From contig DIFI01000002.1 in assembly GCA_002419055.1 (NCBI GenBank), positions 1-64,000 of the forward strand: a DNA stretch of 64,000 bases, read 5' to 3'. Of this stretch, positions 8,265 through 16,699 are shown piece after piece. This stretch comes from Peptococcaceae bacterium UBA5752 (GTDB taxonomy: Bacteria > Bacillota > Dehalobacteriia > UBA4068). Position numbers and translations under genes: made by a program. Within the stretch, counting starts at the first letter, position 1; each line of letters starts with the position of its first letter. Below the pieces are notes generated by a model, which saw only the letters and a list, made by a program, of their open reading frames with translations, did not search any database and was not told the origin of the DNA.

Positions 8265-8765
8265 ATGGTAATTACAGAAGAAAATGTTGTTGAATTACAA
8301 GAGCGTGTAGTTTTTATCAACCGTGTCGCCAAGGTCGTTAAGGGCGGTCGCCGTTTTAGCTTTAGCGCTCTGGTAGTCGTAGGTGATGGCAATGGACGCG
8401 TTGGCTCCGGAATGGGCAAAGCCGGCGAGGTTCCGGAAGCGATAAGAAAAGGCGTAGAGGACGCGAAAAAGCATATGATCAATGTTCCTCTGCTCCATTC
8501 CACTATCCCGCATGAGGTTATCGGTCGTTTTGGTGCCGGTAGAGTCTTACTCAAACCTGCTGCCGATGGTACCGGCGTTATTGCCGGTGGTCCGGTGCGT
8601 GCGGTATTGGAACTGGCCGGAATGAAAAATATCCTTACCAAATCGCTTGGCTCCAACACCCCTGTTAACATGGTGCAGGCGACGCTGGAAGGTTTAAAAT
8701 CCTTAAAGACGGTTGAAGAAGTTTGCCGTCAAAGAGGTAAAACTCCCGAAGAGATTTTGGGTTAA
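8265..8765 (+). CDS. rpsE: 30S ribosomal protein S5
   Basis: 166 residues. The double-stranded-RNA-binding N-domain has the S5 signature VAKVVKGGRRFSFSALVVVG and GNGRVGSGMGKAGEVP. S5 contributes to decoding fidelity and to the mRNA entry tunnel. GGAGG precedes the ATG. Confidence 0.98.
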   Translation: MVITEENVVELQERVVFINRVAKVVKGGRRFSFSALVVVGDGNGRVGSGMGKAGEVPEAIRKGVEDAKKHMINVPLLHSTIPHEVIGRFGAGRVLLKPAADGTGVIAGGPVRAVLELAGMKNILTKSLGSNTPVNMVQATLEGLKSLKTVEEVCRQRGKTPEEILG

Positions 8766-8778
8766 GGGGGAGAAAACA

Positions 8779-8976
8779 ATGGCAAAAATCAAAATAACTC
8801 TGACGAAAAGCCCCATTGGTTATGATAAAAAACAAAGAGCCACGGCAGTTGCCTTAGGCTTAAAGAAAATGCATTCCTCGGTGATACAGGAAGATACTGC
8901 TGATATTATGGGTAAGGTGCGCAGTATTGCTCATCTCGTCACTGTAGAACAAGTTGTCGAGGAATCCGATAAATAA
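8779..8976 (+). CDS. rpmD: 50S ribosomal protein L30
   Basis: 65 residues starting MAKIKITLTKSPIG. ATG 8779 follows AAGGGGGAG; an upstream in-frame start lies inside rpsE. Bacterial short form, between rpsE and rplO as expected. Confidence 0.96.
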   Translation: MAKIKITLTKSPIGYDKKQRATAVALGLKKMHSSVIQEDTADIMGKVRSIAHLVTVEQVVEESDK

Positions 8977-8994
8977 GTGCAGGGAGGTGCAAGC

Positions 8995-9432
8995 ATGAAG
9001 CTTAATCAATTACAGCCAGCAGAAGGCTCCCGCAAGGATTCGACTAGGGTCGGCAGAGGTATCGGTTCCGGTAAGGGCAAGACCTCCACACGCGGCCATA
9101 AAGGTCAAAATTCCCGTAGCGGCGGTGGCGTACGTCCCGGTTTTGAAGGCGGCCAGATGCCTTTGTCCCGTCGTTTGCCCAAGCGTGGCTTTACCAACAT
9201 CTATAAGAAGAATATTGTCGAGGTCGACTTGAGTGCATTAGAGAAGTTTGAGGACGGTACTGTTGTTACTGCCGAGCTTTTGTTGACATCCGGCATTATT
9301 AAAAGAGTTGAAGACGGCGTTAAGGTTTTAAATAATGGTGAATTAACCAAAAAGCTCACCGTTGCTGTTCCCGTTTCTTCTTCTGCAGCGGAAAAAATTA
9401 CTGCATTAGGCGGAAAAGTAGAGGTGGTTTAA
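8995..9432 (+). CDS. rplO: 50S ribosomal protein L15
   Basis: 145 residues beginning MKLNQLQPAEGSRK, with the glycine-rich SGKGKTSTRGHKGQNSRSGG tail that threads into the 23S rRNA. ATG 8995 follows GGGAGG; GTG 8977 is upstream of the SD and rejected. The last base of its stop is the first base of secY. Confidence 0.97.
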   Translation: MKLNQLQPAEGSRKDSTRVGRGIGSGKGKTSTRGHKGQNSRSGGGVRPGFEGGQMPLSRRLPKRGFTNIYKKNIVEVDLSALEKFEDGTVVTAELLLTSGIIKRVEDGVKVLNNGELTKKLTVAVPVSSSAAEKITALGGKVEVV

Positions 9433-10688
9433 TGTTCTCAGCATTGGTTAATGCGTGGAAAGTTCCCGAATTACGCAAAAAGATTATATTTACTTTATTG
9501 ATGTTCGTGGTATTTAGATTGGGATGTCATATCCCTGTACCAGGTGTTAACTCGGAATTGATATCTAATATGTTTTCTTCTCAATTCTTTGGTTGGATAG
9601 ACATCATTTCCGGCGGTTCTTTTAAGAACCTGACTGTATTTGCAATGGGGATTATCCCGTACATCAATGCCTCGATCATTATCCAATTACTGACGATGGT
9701 TATACCGTATTTTGAAAAACTGGCCAAAGAAGGTCAGGAAGGCAGAAAAAAGATGTCGCAATATACTCGTTATGGTGCGATAGGTCTTGGATTTGCCCAA
9801 GCTGTTATTATGTCAATCTATCTTAAGAGTGCTATGATCAATCCCGGAATCGGTTCGATAATCGTTTGCACTATTACTTTGACTGCTGGTACGGCATTAC
9901 TAATGTGGATAGGCGAATTGATTACCGATAAAGGTATTGGCAACGGTATTTCTTTGATCATCTTTGCCGGTATCGTCTCAAAGTTGCCGCGAGGTATTTC
10001 AACCATATATTCTTATACCTCTACGGGTAGCGTTAGTTTTATCACAGTAGTGATATTTGCCATTTGTGCAATTTTACTGATTGCCGGCGTTGTTGCAGTT
10101 CAGGAAGGACAAAGACGTATTCCTGTTCAATATGCCAAACGAGTAATTGGCCGTAAAGTATATGGCGGTCAAAGCACCCATATCCCGATGAGGATTAATC
10201 AAGCGGGCGTTATACCGATCATTTTCGCAATGGCAATTCTAATGTTTCCACAGATGATTGCAGGTTTCTTTGCCAAAAACAGTTCGTTTGCTGCCTGGCT
10301 TAATACAGTCTTTAATTTTCAGCATCCAGTATATATCGTTTGTTACGCATTGTTGATCTTCTTCTTCGCTTACTTCTATACTGCTGCAACGTTTAATACT
10401 GTCGATGTGGCTGATAACATGAAGAAAAATGGTGGATTTATCCCAGGGCTGCGTCCGGGACGTCCTACAGCAGAATATTTAGATAAGATTCTATCCCGTT
10501 TAACCTTTTCCGGTGCTACATTTTTGACATTTATTGCTTTAGTCCCAAGTATTTTTATGGGGATTACCGGAATGAATCTCTATTTTGGTGGTACTTCGTT
10601 ACTAATTGCGGTTGGTGTTGCTTTAGACACCATGAAGCAAATAGAATCGCATTTGTTAATGCGTCACTATCAAGGTTTTATGAAATAA
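9432..10688 (+). CDS. secY: Preprotein translocase subunit SecY
   Basis: 418 residues with about ten membrane segments. It forms the protein-conducting channel of the Sec system with SecE and SecG. The first helix (FTLLMFVVFRLGCHIPVPG), the plug region and the cytoplasmic loop NKNGGFIPGLRPGRPT-type motif (here MKKNGGFIPGLRPGRPTAEY) are clear. Coupled to rplO by a one-base overlap. Normal length with no disruption. Confidence 0.98.
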   Translation: MFSALVNAWKVPELRKKIIFTLLMFVVFRLGCHIPVPGVNSELISNMFSSQFFGWIDIISGGSFKNLTVFAMGIIPYINASIIIQLLTMVIPYFEKLAKEGQEGRKKMSQYTRYGAIGLGFAQAVIMSIYLKSAMINPGIGSIIVCTITLTAGTALLMWIGELITDKGIGNGISLIIFAGIVSKLPRGISTIYSYTSTGSVSFITVVIFAICAILLIAGVVAVQEGQRRIPVQYAKRVIGRKVYGGQSTHIPMRINQAGVIPIIFAMAILMFPQMIAGFFAKNSSFAAWLNTVFNFQHPVYIVCYALLIFFFAYFYTAATFNTVDVADNMKKNGGFIPGLRPGRPTAEYLDKILSRLTFSGATFLTFIALVPSIFMGITGMNLYFGGTSLLIAVGVALDTMKQIESHLLMRHYQGFMK

Positions 10689-10703
10689 AAGGGGGATGTG
10701 TAT

Positions 10704-11357
10704 ATGCGAATCGTATTGCTCGGACCGCCTGGAGCTGGTAAAGGAACGCAGGCTGATGTTTTAACGAAAAAACTCTTTGTGCCTCATATCTCTACTGGTG
10801 ATATGTTTCGTGCCGCAATGAGCGCCGGTACGCCAATGGGAAACGAAGCCAAGGAATATATCAACAAGGGAATACTTGTTCCTGATGAGATTACAATCGG
10901 TATTATCAAGGACAGAATCAGTCATGATGACTGCCGTGAAGGTTTTCTGCTTGATGGTTTTCCCCGTACTTTAGCTCAAGCTGAAGCTCTTGATAAACTG
11001 CTGGAGGATATGAACACAACTTTGGATGCAGTTATCAATATTAGTGTTCCCGATGAGCAATTGATTTTGCGTCTGTCCGGCAGACGGATGTGCAAATCCT
11101 GCGGTAATATATATCATCTGCTTTACAATGCGCCACAAAAAGAAGGTATCTGCGATGCCTGTGATGGTGAACTGTATCAGCGCAGTGATGACACAGAGGA
11201 TACTGTTAAAAACCGTCTCAAGGTATATCATGAACAAACAGCTCCTCTGATCGAATATTACACCAAGAAGGAAATTCTCCTCAATATTAATGGTGATCAG
11301 CCGATCAATGCTGTTTTGGCAGATATGGGTGAAGCATTAGGAGAAAAATGGAGCTAA
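10704..11357 (+). CDS. adk: Adenylate kinase, zinc-lid type
   Basis: 217 residues. Interconverts ATP + AMP and 2 ADP. The P-loop GPPGAGKGTQ is at the N-terminus, followed by the AMP-binding STGDMFRAA and DGFPRTLAQ. The long LID has CKSCG and CDACDG, a four-cysteine zinc site typical of Gram-positive enzymes. ATG 10704 is chosen over GTG 10698 because of the AAGGGGGA spacing. In many Clostridia map follows adk; here the next gene is the KOW protein. Confidence 0.97.
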   Translation: MRIVLLGPPGAGKGTQADVLTKKLFVPHISTGDMFRAAMSAGTPMGNEAKEYINKGILVPDEITIGIIKDRISHDDCREGFLLDGFPRTLAQAEALDKLLEDMNTTLDAVINISVPDEQLILRLSGRRMCKSCGNIYHLLYNAPQKEGICDACDGELYQRSDDTEDTVKNRLKVYHEQTAPLIEYYTKKEILLNINGDQPINAVLADMGEALGEKWS

Positions 11358-11427
11358 GAGGTTTTCGGTGGTACTTTTCGCCAATCTTCGTTTGAAGTTT
11401 ATCTGGAATCGGTGAAAGGATTATCAA

Positions 11428-11808
11428 ATGGCAAAGTTTAGCAGTGCTGCTGAAAGGCATAGTTCTTTCATGAATAGTGCGGACACATCCTCTCAGTCTG
11501 ATATTCAGGTAGGACAATTGGTTCGCTCTAAGGCGGGCCGTGATAACGGCCAATATTACTTGGTAATTGCTTTAGAGGGGTCTCGGGTGTTGGTTGCAGA
11601 CGGCTATCGTCGCAGGGTTGCCAATCCCAAAAAGAAAAATAGGCAGCACTTACAAATAAGCCATCAGGTAGCGGCTGACCTGATAATCTTAATTGAACAT
11701 GATAGATTAACAGACGAAGTAATCAGAGCATATCTCAACAATATGCAAAAAGGCGAAAATGCCGGAAAGGAGGAATTTCAATGTCCAAACAAGATGCTAT
11801 CGAAATAG
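11428..11808 (+). CDS. KOW-domain RNA-binding protein (L14e/L6e/L27e-like)
   Basis: 126 residues. A KOW motif (VGQLVRSKAGRDNGQYYLVI) is followed by DGYRRRVANPKKKN, resembling the small KOW RNA-binding proteins encoded beside infA in many Clostridia. The first 30 residues are polar and probably disordered. Its end overlaps infA by 28 nt, so the infA SD lies inside this gene. Its role in translation is inferred from domain and position only. Confidence 0.85.
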   Translation: MAKFSSAAERHSSFMNSADTSSQSDIQVGQLVRSKAGRDNGQYYLVIALEGSRVLVADGYRRRVANPKKKNRQHLQISHQVAADLIILIEHDRLTDEVIRAYLNNMQKGENAGKEEFQCPNKMLSK

Positions 11809-11999
11809 ATGGCATAGTTATTGAACCGTTGCCGAACGCGATGTTTACTGTGGAACTTGCTAATGGACACCGAATATTAGCGCATATCTCTGGCAAGATC
11901 CGCACTAATTATATTCGTATTCTGCCCGGGGATAAAGTTACTGTGGAATTGAGTCCTTACGATCTCAAAAGAGGCCGGATTACCTATCGTTATAAATAG
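11781..11999 (+). CDS. infA: Translation initiation factor IF-1
   Basis: 72 residues, single S1-like OB fold. NAMFTVELANGHRILAHISG and RILPGDKVTVELSPYDL are diagnostic. IF-1 occupies the 30S A site during initiation. The start lies inside the preceding KOW gene, after GAAAGGAGG. Confidence 0.97.
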   Translation: MSKQDAIEIDGIVIEPLPNAMFTVELANGHRILAHISGKIRTNYIRILPGDKVTVELSPYDLKRGRITYRYK

Positions 12000-12035
12000 T
12001 TATATTGTAAGTTTTTGATCAAAGGAGGTTTCTTA

Positions 12036-12149
12036 ATGAAAGTCAGAGCTTCTGTTAAACCTATTTGTGAAAAATGCCGTATTATTAAAAGAAGAGGCAA
12101 AGTAATGGTGATTTGCCCCAATACTAAGCATAAACAAACACAAGGTTAA
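12036..12149 (+). CDS. rpmJ: 50S ribosomal protein L36
   Basis: A 37-codon gene read directly from the sequence: MKVRASVKPICEKCRIIKRR and onward to KHKQTQG. Cysteines 11, 14 and 27 and His32 form the zinc site of the C+ form. AAAGGAGG ends 7 nt before the ATG. Position between infA and rpsM is canonical. Confidence 0.97.
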   Translation: MKVRASVKPICEKCRIIKRRGKVMVICPNTKHKQTQG

Positions 12150-12188
12150 ATTTAAATATGTAAATTTTTTCGTGGAGGTGTTGCATTA

Positions 12189-12560
12189 ATGGCACGTATT
12201 GCTGGTGTTGACCTGCCGAAAGAGAAAAGAGTGGAAATAGGACTAACTTATATCTATGGTATAGGTTTGAAAACTTCCCAGAAAATTCTCGCCGAGGCCG
12301 GTGTCAATCCTGACACTAGAGTAAAAGACCTAACTGAGGATGAAACCGTTAGGATTAGAGAGATCTTGTCCAGAACTTGCGCGGTCGAGGGTGACTTGCG
12401 CAGAGAAATCGCACTTAACATTAAACGGTTGTCGGAGATCGGTTGTTACCGGGGTATCCGTCACCGCCGTGGTATGCCTGTGCGTGGGCAGAGAACCAAG
12501 ACAAACGCTCGTACCAGAAAAGGTCCGAAACGGACAGTGGGCGTTAGAAGAAAGAAATAA
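12189..12560 (+). CDS. rpsM: 30S ribosomal protein S13
   Basis: 123 residues with MARIAGVDLPKEKRVEIGLT at the start and RGMPVRGQRTKTNARTRKGP near the end. S13 contacts the P-site tRNA through its basic tail and bridges to the 50S central protuberance. Confidence 0.98.
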   Translation: MARIAGVDLPKEKRVEIGLTYIYGIGLKTSQKILAEAGVNPDTRVKDLTEDETVRIREILSRTCAVEGDLRREIALNIKRLSEIGCYRGIRHRRGMPVRGQRTKTNARTRKGPKRTVGVRRKK

Positions 12561-12579
12561 AAGAAGGGAGGAAACAATT

Positions 12580-12966
12580 TTGGCACGCAGACAAACTCGG
12601 AGAAAAAAAGAGAAGAAAAATATTGAATTTGGCATTGCTCATATTCAATCAACTTTTAATAATACCATTGTAACAATTACCGACAAATTCGGAAACGCTG
12701 TATCTTGGTCTTCAGCCGGTGCTATGGGCTTCAAGGGTTCGCGTAAAAGCACACCATATGCTGCTCAAATGGCCGCTGAAACTGCTGCTAAAGAAGCCAT
12801 GGATCATGGTATGCGTCAGGTGGAATGTTTAGTAAAAGGACCGGGCTCCGGTCGTGAAGCTGCAATCCGTTCCTTGCAGGCTGCGGGTTTAGAGGTGAGC
12901 ATGATCAAGGATGTTACTCCCATACCCCATAACGGCTGCAGACCGCCGAAAAGAAGAAGAGTATAG
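12580..12966 (+). CDS. rpsK: 30S ribosomal protein S11
   Basis: 128 residues starting at TTG 12580 (MARRQTRRKKEKKN), 7 nt after GGGAGGAA. The in-frame opening at 12340 is only a shadow inside rpsM. FNNTIVTITD and the C-terminal IPHNGCRPPKRRRV are S11 signatures. Confidence 0.97.
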   Translation: MARRQTRRKKEKKNIEFGIAHIQSTFNNTIVTITDKFGNAVSWSSAGAMGFKGSRKSTPYAAQMAAETAAKEAMDHGMRQVECLVKGPGSGREAAIRSLQAAGLEVSMIKDVTPIPHNGCRPPKRRRV

Positions 12967-12978
12967 GAGGAAAGTTCA

Positions 12979-13614
12979 ATGGCGAGATATACAGGTGCTG
13001 TTTGCCGGCTTTGCCGTCGCGAGGGTATGAAACTTTACCTCAAAGGCGATCGTTGTTATTCCGGTAAATGCTCTTTTGAAACAAAGAAAGGTCATGTGCC
13101 CGGACAACATGGTCCGTCACAAATGCGCAAGAAAGTTTCAGAATACGGAATGCAGCTGAGAGAAAAACAAAAAGTGCGCCGTATTTATGGAATTCTGGAA
13201 AATCAATTCCGAATTTATTTTGAAAAAGCTGAGAGACAAAAAGGCGTTACAGGTGAAAACTTGCTTACCCTTTTAGAATGCCGTTTAGATAATACCGTTT
13301 TTCGTATGGGTATGGCTTCTTCAAGAATTGACGCCAGACAATTGGTTCGTCATGGCCATTTCTTAGTTAATGGCAAAAAAGTAGATATTCCGTCCTTTAT
13401 AATCAAGGTCGGTGATGTTATCGCAGTGCGTGAAAATAGTATTAAGAGCCCAAAATTTGTTGATATTGCTGCCTCTATTGTTCATCGTACAGCGCCCAAA
13501 TGGCTTGATGTTGACAAAGAAAATCTTTCCGGTAAAGTCATAGCTAAGCCGGAGCGTGAAGATATTGATTTACCGATCAATGAACAATTGATCGTTGAGT
13601 TATACTCCCGTTAA
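12979..13614 (+). CDS. rpsD: 30S ribosomal protein S4, zinc-binding type
   Basis: 211 residues. The N-terminus CRLCRREGMKLYLKGDRCYS and CSFE holds four cysteines for a zinc site. The S4 RNA-binding domain (LDNTVFRMGMASSRIDARQL) follows. S4 starts 30S assembly and often autoregulates the alpha operon in other bacteria. Confidence 0.97.
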   Translation: MARYTGAVCRLCRREGMKLYLKGDRCYSGKCSFETKKGHVPGQHGPSQMRKKVSEYGMQLREKQKVRRIYGILENQFRIYFEKAERQKGVTGENLLTLLECRLDNTVFRMGMASSRIDARQLVRHGHFLVNGKKVDIPSFIIKVGDVIAVRENSIKSPKFVDIAASIVHRTAPKWLDVDKENLSGKVIAKPEREDIDLPINEQLIVELYSR

Positions 13615-13667
13615 TAAGATTTTGACCTATCGCCGCTAATTTACGGTCCCCAGTAAGGAGGGATTAA

Positions 13668-14615
13668 ATGTTTGGAATCGAAAAACCGAAAATTCAATGT
13701 ATAGAGATTGCACAGGATAATTCATACGGTAGATTTACCGTAGAACCACTGGAAAGAGGCTATGGCATGACACTTGGCAATTCGCTGAGAAGAGTGTTAC
13801 TGTCATCTTTGCCCGGTGCAGCGGCAACTTCTGTAAAAGTAGCAGAAGTGCTGCATGAGTTTTCCGCAGTTCCCGGTGTTGTTGAAGATGTTACCGATAT
13901 TATCCTTAATGTCAAGGGCCTTTCGATCAAAATGTATTGCGACGAGCCGCGTACTATATATATTGATGCGGCAGGTCCGAGTGTTGTAACCGCCGGAGAT
14001 ATCAAGTGTGATGCGGAAGTAGAAATACTAAATCCTGATCATTATATAGCAACACTTGATAGCGATGGCATATTAAAGGCTGAAATCATTGTAGAAAAAG
14101 GGCGCGGCTATGTAAGCGCCGATAAAAATAAAAAAGAAGGTCATCCGATAGGAATTATCCCGATTGATTCGCTGTTTTCGCCTGTAATTAAAGTTAATTT
14201 TACCGTCGAAGATACACGAGTCGGTCAGCAGATCGATTATGATAAGTTGACACTTGATATATGGACTGATAAAACTATTGCTCCTGATGAAGCGCTCAGT
14301 TCGTCAGCGCATATCTTAAGTGATTACTTGGGATTGTTCATCGGCTTGGCTGGCAGAGTCCCACCCGAAATTGCCTTGGTCGAAAAAGAAGAAAGCATTA
14401 AAGGAAAGCTGTTGGAGATGACCATCGAAGAACTTGATCTCTCCGTACGCTCCTATAATTGCTTGAAACGGGCCGGTATCCATACTGTTCAAGAATTAGC
14501 GTCCCGCACCGAAGATGAAATGATGAAAGTCCGTAATTTGGGCCGTAAATCTTTGGAAGAGGTCATTGGCAAATTGGACGAATTGGGAATGTCTTTGAAG
14601 AAGTCTGATGATTGA
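13668..14615 (+). CDS. rpoA: RNA polymerase subunit alpha
   Basis: 315 residues. The N-terminal dimerisation domain (ERGYGMTLGNSLRRVLLSSL) and the C-terminal domain (LDLSVRSYNCLKRAGIHTV, RNLGRKSLEEV) that contacts UP elements and activators are complete. Placed between rpsD and rplQ as in most bacteria. Confidence 0.98.
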   Translation: MFGIEKPKIQCIEIAQDNSYGRFTVEPLERGYGMTLGNSLRRVLLSSLPGAAATSVKVAEVLHEFSAVPGVVEDVTDIILNVKGLSIKMYCDEPRTIYIDAAGPSVVTAGDIKCDAEVEILNPDHYIATLDSDGILKAEIIVEKGRGYVSADKNKKEGHPIGIIPIDSLFSPVIKVNFTVEDTRVGQQIDYDKLTLDIWTDKTIAPDEALSSSAHILSDYLGLFIGLAGRVPPEIALVEKEESIKGKLLEMTIEELDLSVRSYNCLKRAGIHTVQELASRTEDEMMKVRNLGRKSLEEVIGKLDELGMSLKKSDD

Positions 14616-14629
14616 GGAGGAGTTAGAAT

Positions 14630-14968
14630 ATGGCTTATAGGAGATTAGGTGTTAAGAGCGCACATCGTCGCTCTATGTTGCGTAACGCAACCACCTCTCT
14701 TTTCAAAAACGGCAAAATTGAAACAACGGAGCCACGTGCTAAAGAAATAGCCTCTGTTGCCGAAAAGATGATTACTTTAGGCAAACGCGGAGATTTATCG
14801 GCACGCAGAGAGGCGTTATCATTTGTTACCGAAGAGGACATCGTGACTAAACTCTTCACTGAAATGGCTACTAAGTACGCCGGTCGTCAGGGTGGATATA
14901 CCCGCATCGTACGTTTAGGCCAAAGACGCGGGGATGCCGCTGATCTGGTTTTGCTGGAATTAGTTTAG
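14630..14968 (+). CDS. rplQ: 50S ribosomal protein L17
   Basis: 112 residues starting MAYRRLGVKSAHRRSMLRN. The ending YTRIVRLGQRRGDAADLVLL is diagnostic. Last ribosomal gene of the main block. Confidence 0.97.
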   Translation: MAYRRLGVKSAHRRSMLRNATTSLFKNGKIETTEPRAKEIASVAEKMITLGKRGDLSARREALSFVTEEDIVTKLFTEMATKYAGRQGGYTRIVRLGQRRGDAADLVLLELV

Positions 14969-14988
14969 TAGATATTTTCAAGTTGCCA

Positions 14989-15024
14989 AAAGTCAGGGTG
15001 GGAGGGGTTTCCTATCCTGACTTT
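14989..15024 (+). terminator. Hairpin after rplQ, weak terminator or attenuator
   Basis: AAAGTCAGG (14989-14997) pairs with CCTGACTTT (15016-15024), with inner GAGG/CCT pairing. The following stretch, GTTATATATG, is only moderately T-rich, so this may reduce rather than stop transcription into the ecf genes. Confidence 0.6.
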
Positions 15025-15047
15025 GTTATATATGTCCGGAGGTTGTC

Positions 15048-15866
15048 ATGATCGAGATTAAAGGCGTTTACTTTGCTTATGATGAAGATACGCCGGTATT
15101 AAAAAATATTAATCTCAATATTGAACGAGGCGAATGGGTAGCTATCATTGGTCCTAACGGCTCTGGTAAAAGCACGTTGGCACGCCAAATTAATGGCTTA
15201 TTATTGCCGGATAGCGGCAATGTCTGCGTTGAAGGCTTAAGCGTGTTAAATAGTGAACAACTATGGCAGATCAGAGCCAAGGTTGCTTTCGTATTTCAAA
15301 ATCCCGATAATCAGTTAGTTGCTACATCAGTTGAGGATGACATAGCTTTTGGACCGGAAAACCTGGGCCTTGAGCCGGAGTTGATCACCGAACGGGTCGA
15401 GAATGCTTTAAATATTACAGGGTTGCAGCAATTGAGAAATAAGCCGCCGCATTTACTATCCGGCGGAGAAAAGCAAAGAGTAGCCATAGCCGGAGCTTTG
15501 GCAATGGCAGCGGAATATCTGATTATGGACGAGCCTACTTCGATGCTTGATCCGCATTTGCGCACGCAAGTTTTAGGGGCTGTTCGGCAATTACATGCCA
15601 ATTATAATATGGGCATTGTATATGTCACTAATATTCTCGAAGAGGCGTTCTTGGCTGATCGGGTAGTAGCTTTGGCTAACGGAGTTATCGTTGCACAAGG
15701 AACACCGGAACGGGTATTTGCTGATACTACTCTAATATCGCGATTAGGACTGGAATTGCCGCCTGTTTGCCGGATATCGTCGCTGTTAGCTGATGCCGGT
15801 TATGAACGGCTGCGCGGAATAGGAGATCTCGATCAATTGGTGGAGGTTTTATGCAAATTGAGCTGA
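15048..15866 (+). CDS. ecfA1: ECF transporter ATPase EcfA1
   Basis: 272 residues. ATP-binding subunit of the energy-coupling factor module shared by vitamin and metal S-components. Walker A GPNGSGKST (about residues 35-43), signature LLSGGEKQRVAIAGAL and Walker B EYLIMDEPTSMLD are present, as is the downstream switch region. It overlaps ecfA2 by 16 nt. No S-component is next to it, as expected for a group II module. Confidence 0.95.
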   Translation: MIEIKGVYFAYDEDTPVLKNINLNIERGEWVAIIGPNGSGKSTLARQINGLLLPDSGNVCVEGLSVLNSEQLWQIRAKVAFVFQNPDNQLVATSVEDDIAFGPENLGLEPELITERVENALNITGLQQLRNKPPHLLSGGEKQRVAIAGALAMAAEYLIMDEPTSMLDPHLRTQVLGAVRQLHANYNMGIVYVTNILEEAFLADRVVALANGVIVAQGTPERVFADTTLISRLGLELPPVCRISSLLADAGYERLRGIGDLDQLVEVLCKLS

Positions 15867-16699
15867 CTAAGGCGAGCTACAGCTATCAAGCAGGCAGCCC
15901 GTTTGAAGCACCGGCACTGCATGATATTGATCTTTCAATTGAATCAAACGAATTAGTGGCTATTATCGGCCACAGCGGTTCCGGCAAAAGCACTTTGGCG
16001 CAATTGTTGGCCGGTTTAATATTACCTACTAAGGGGACGGTGCTTATTGATGGTAATAAACCGTCTAAAGGCGGGGTCTTTCGTCAGGTAGGCTTAGTAT
16101 TCCAATATCCCGAGCAACAATTATTCGGGGAAACAATATTTGAAGAGGTTGCCTTTGGCGCTAAAAATTATGGCGTTCCGGAGCAAAAAATTAAGCATAT
16201 CGTTGTAAATGCTTTGACCGAGGTTGGTCTGCCACCCCAATTATTTATTGATCGTTCCCCTTTTTCTCTTTCCGGCGGACAAAAAAGGCGGGTAGCGATA
16301 GCCAGTATTCTGGCTATTAATCCACAAATAATGATACTGGATGAACCGACGGCTGGTCTTGATCAGCGTGGCCGCCGTTGGATTATTGATTTGATCAAAC
16401 GGTTACGGGAGCAGCAGGGGAAAACAATCATTTGGATTTCTCATAATATGGAAGAAGTTGCCGAACTTGCCAAAAGGATAGTTGTTTTATCTGAAGGAGA
16501 GAAAATACTTGATGGCAATCCGCATCTAGTATTTGAGGCTGAACAAAAACTTTTGGCGTCCGGCCTTGATATACCACAGCCGGCACAGTTGGTAAGACGT
16601 TTACGCCAAAGAGGGAAACCGCTGTCTGCACAAGCAATCACAGTCGAGGAGGCTTATCAGGAGATAGCTGCCTGGTTGGGAGGTGGCGGCATTGTTTAA
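15851..16699 (+). CDS. ecfA2: ECF transporter ATPase EcfA2
   Basis: 282 residues. Second ATPase of the ECF module, with Walker A GHSGSGKST, signature SLSGGQKRRVAIAS and Walker B MILDEPTAGLD. It overlaps ecfT by 17 nt, so all three ecf genes are translationally coupled. Confidence 0.95.
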   Translation: MQIELTKASYSYQAGSPFEAPALHDIDLSIESNELVAIIGHSGSGKSTLAQLLAGLILPTKGTVLIDGNKPSKGGVFRQVGLVFQYPEQQLFGETIFEEVAFGAKNYGVPEQKIKHIVVNALTEVGLPPQLFIDRSPFSLSGGQKRRVAIASILAINPQIMILDEPTAGLDQRGRRWIIDLIKRLREQQGKTIIWISHNMEEVAELAKRIVVLSEGEKILDGNPHLVFEAEQKLLASGLDIPQPAQLVRRLRQRGKPLSAQAITVEEAYQEIAAWLGGGGIV

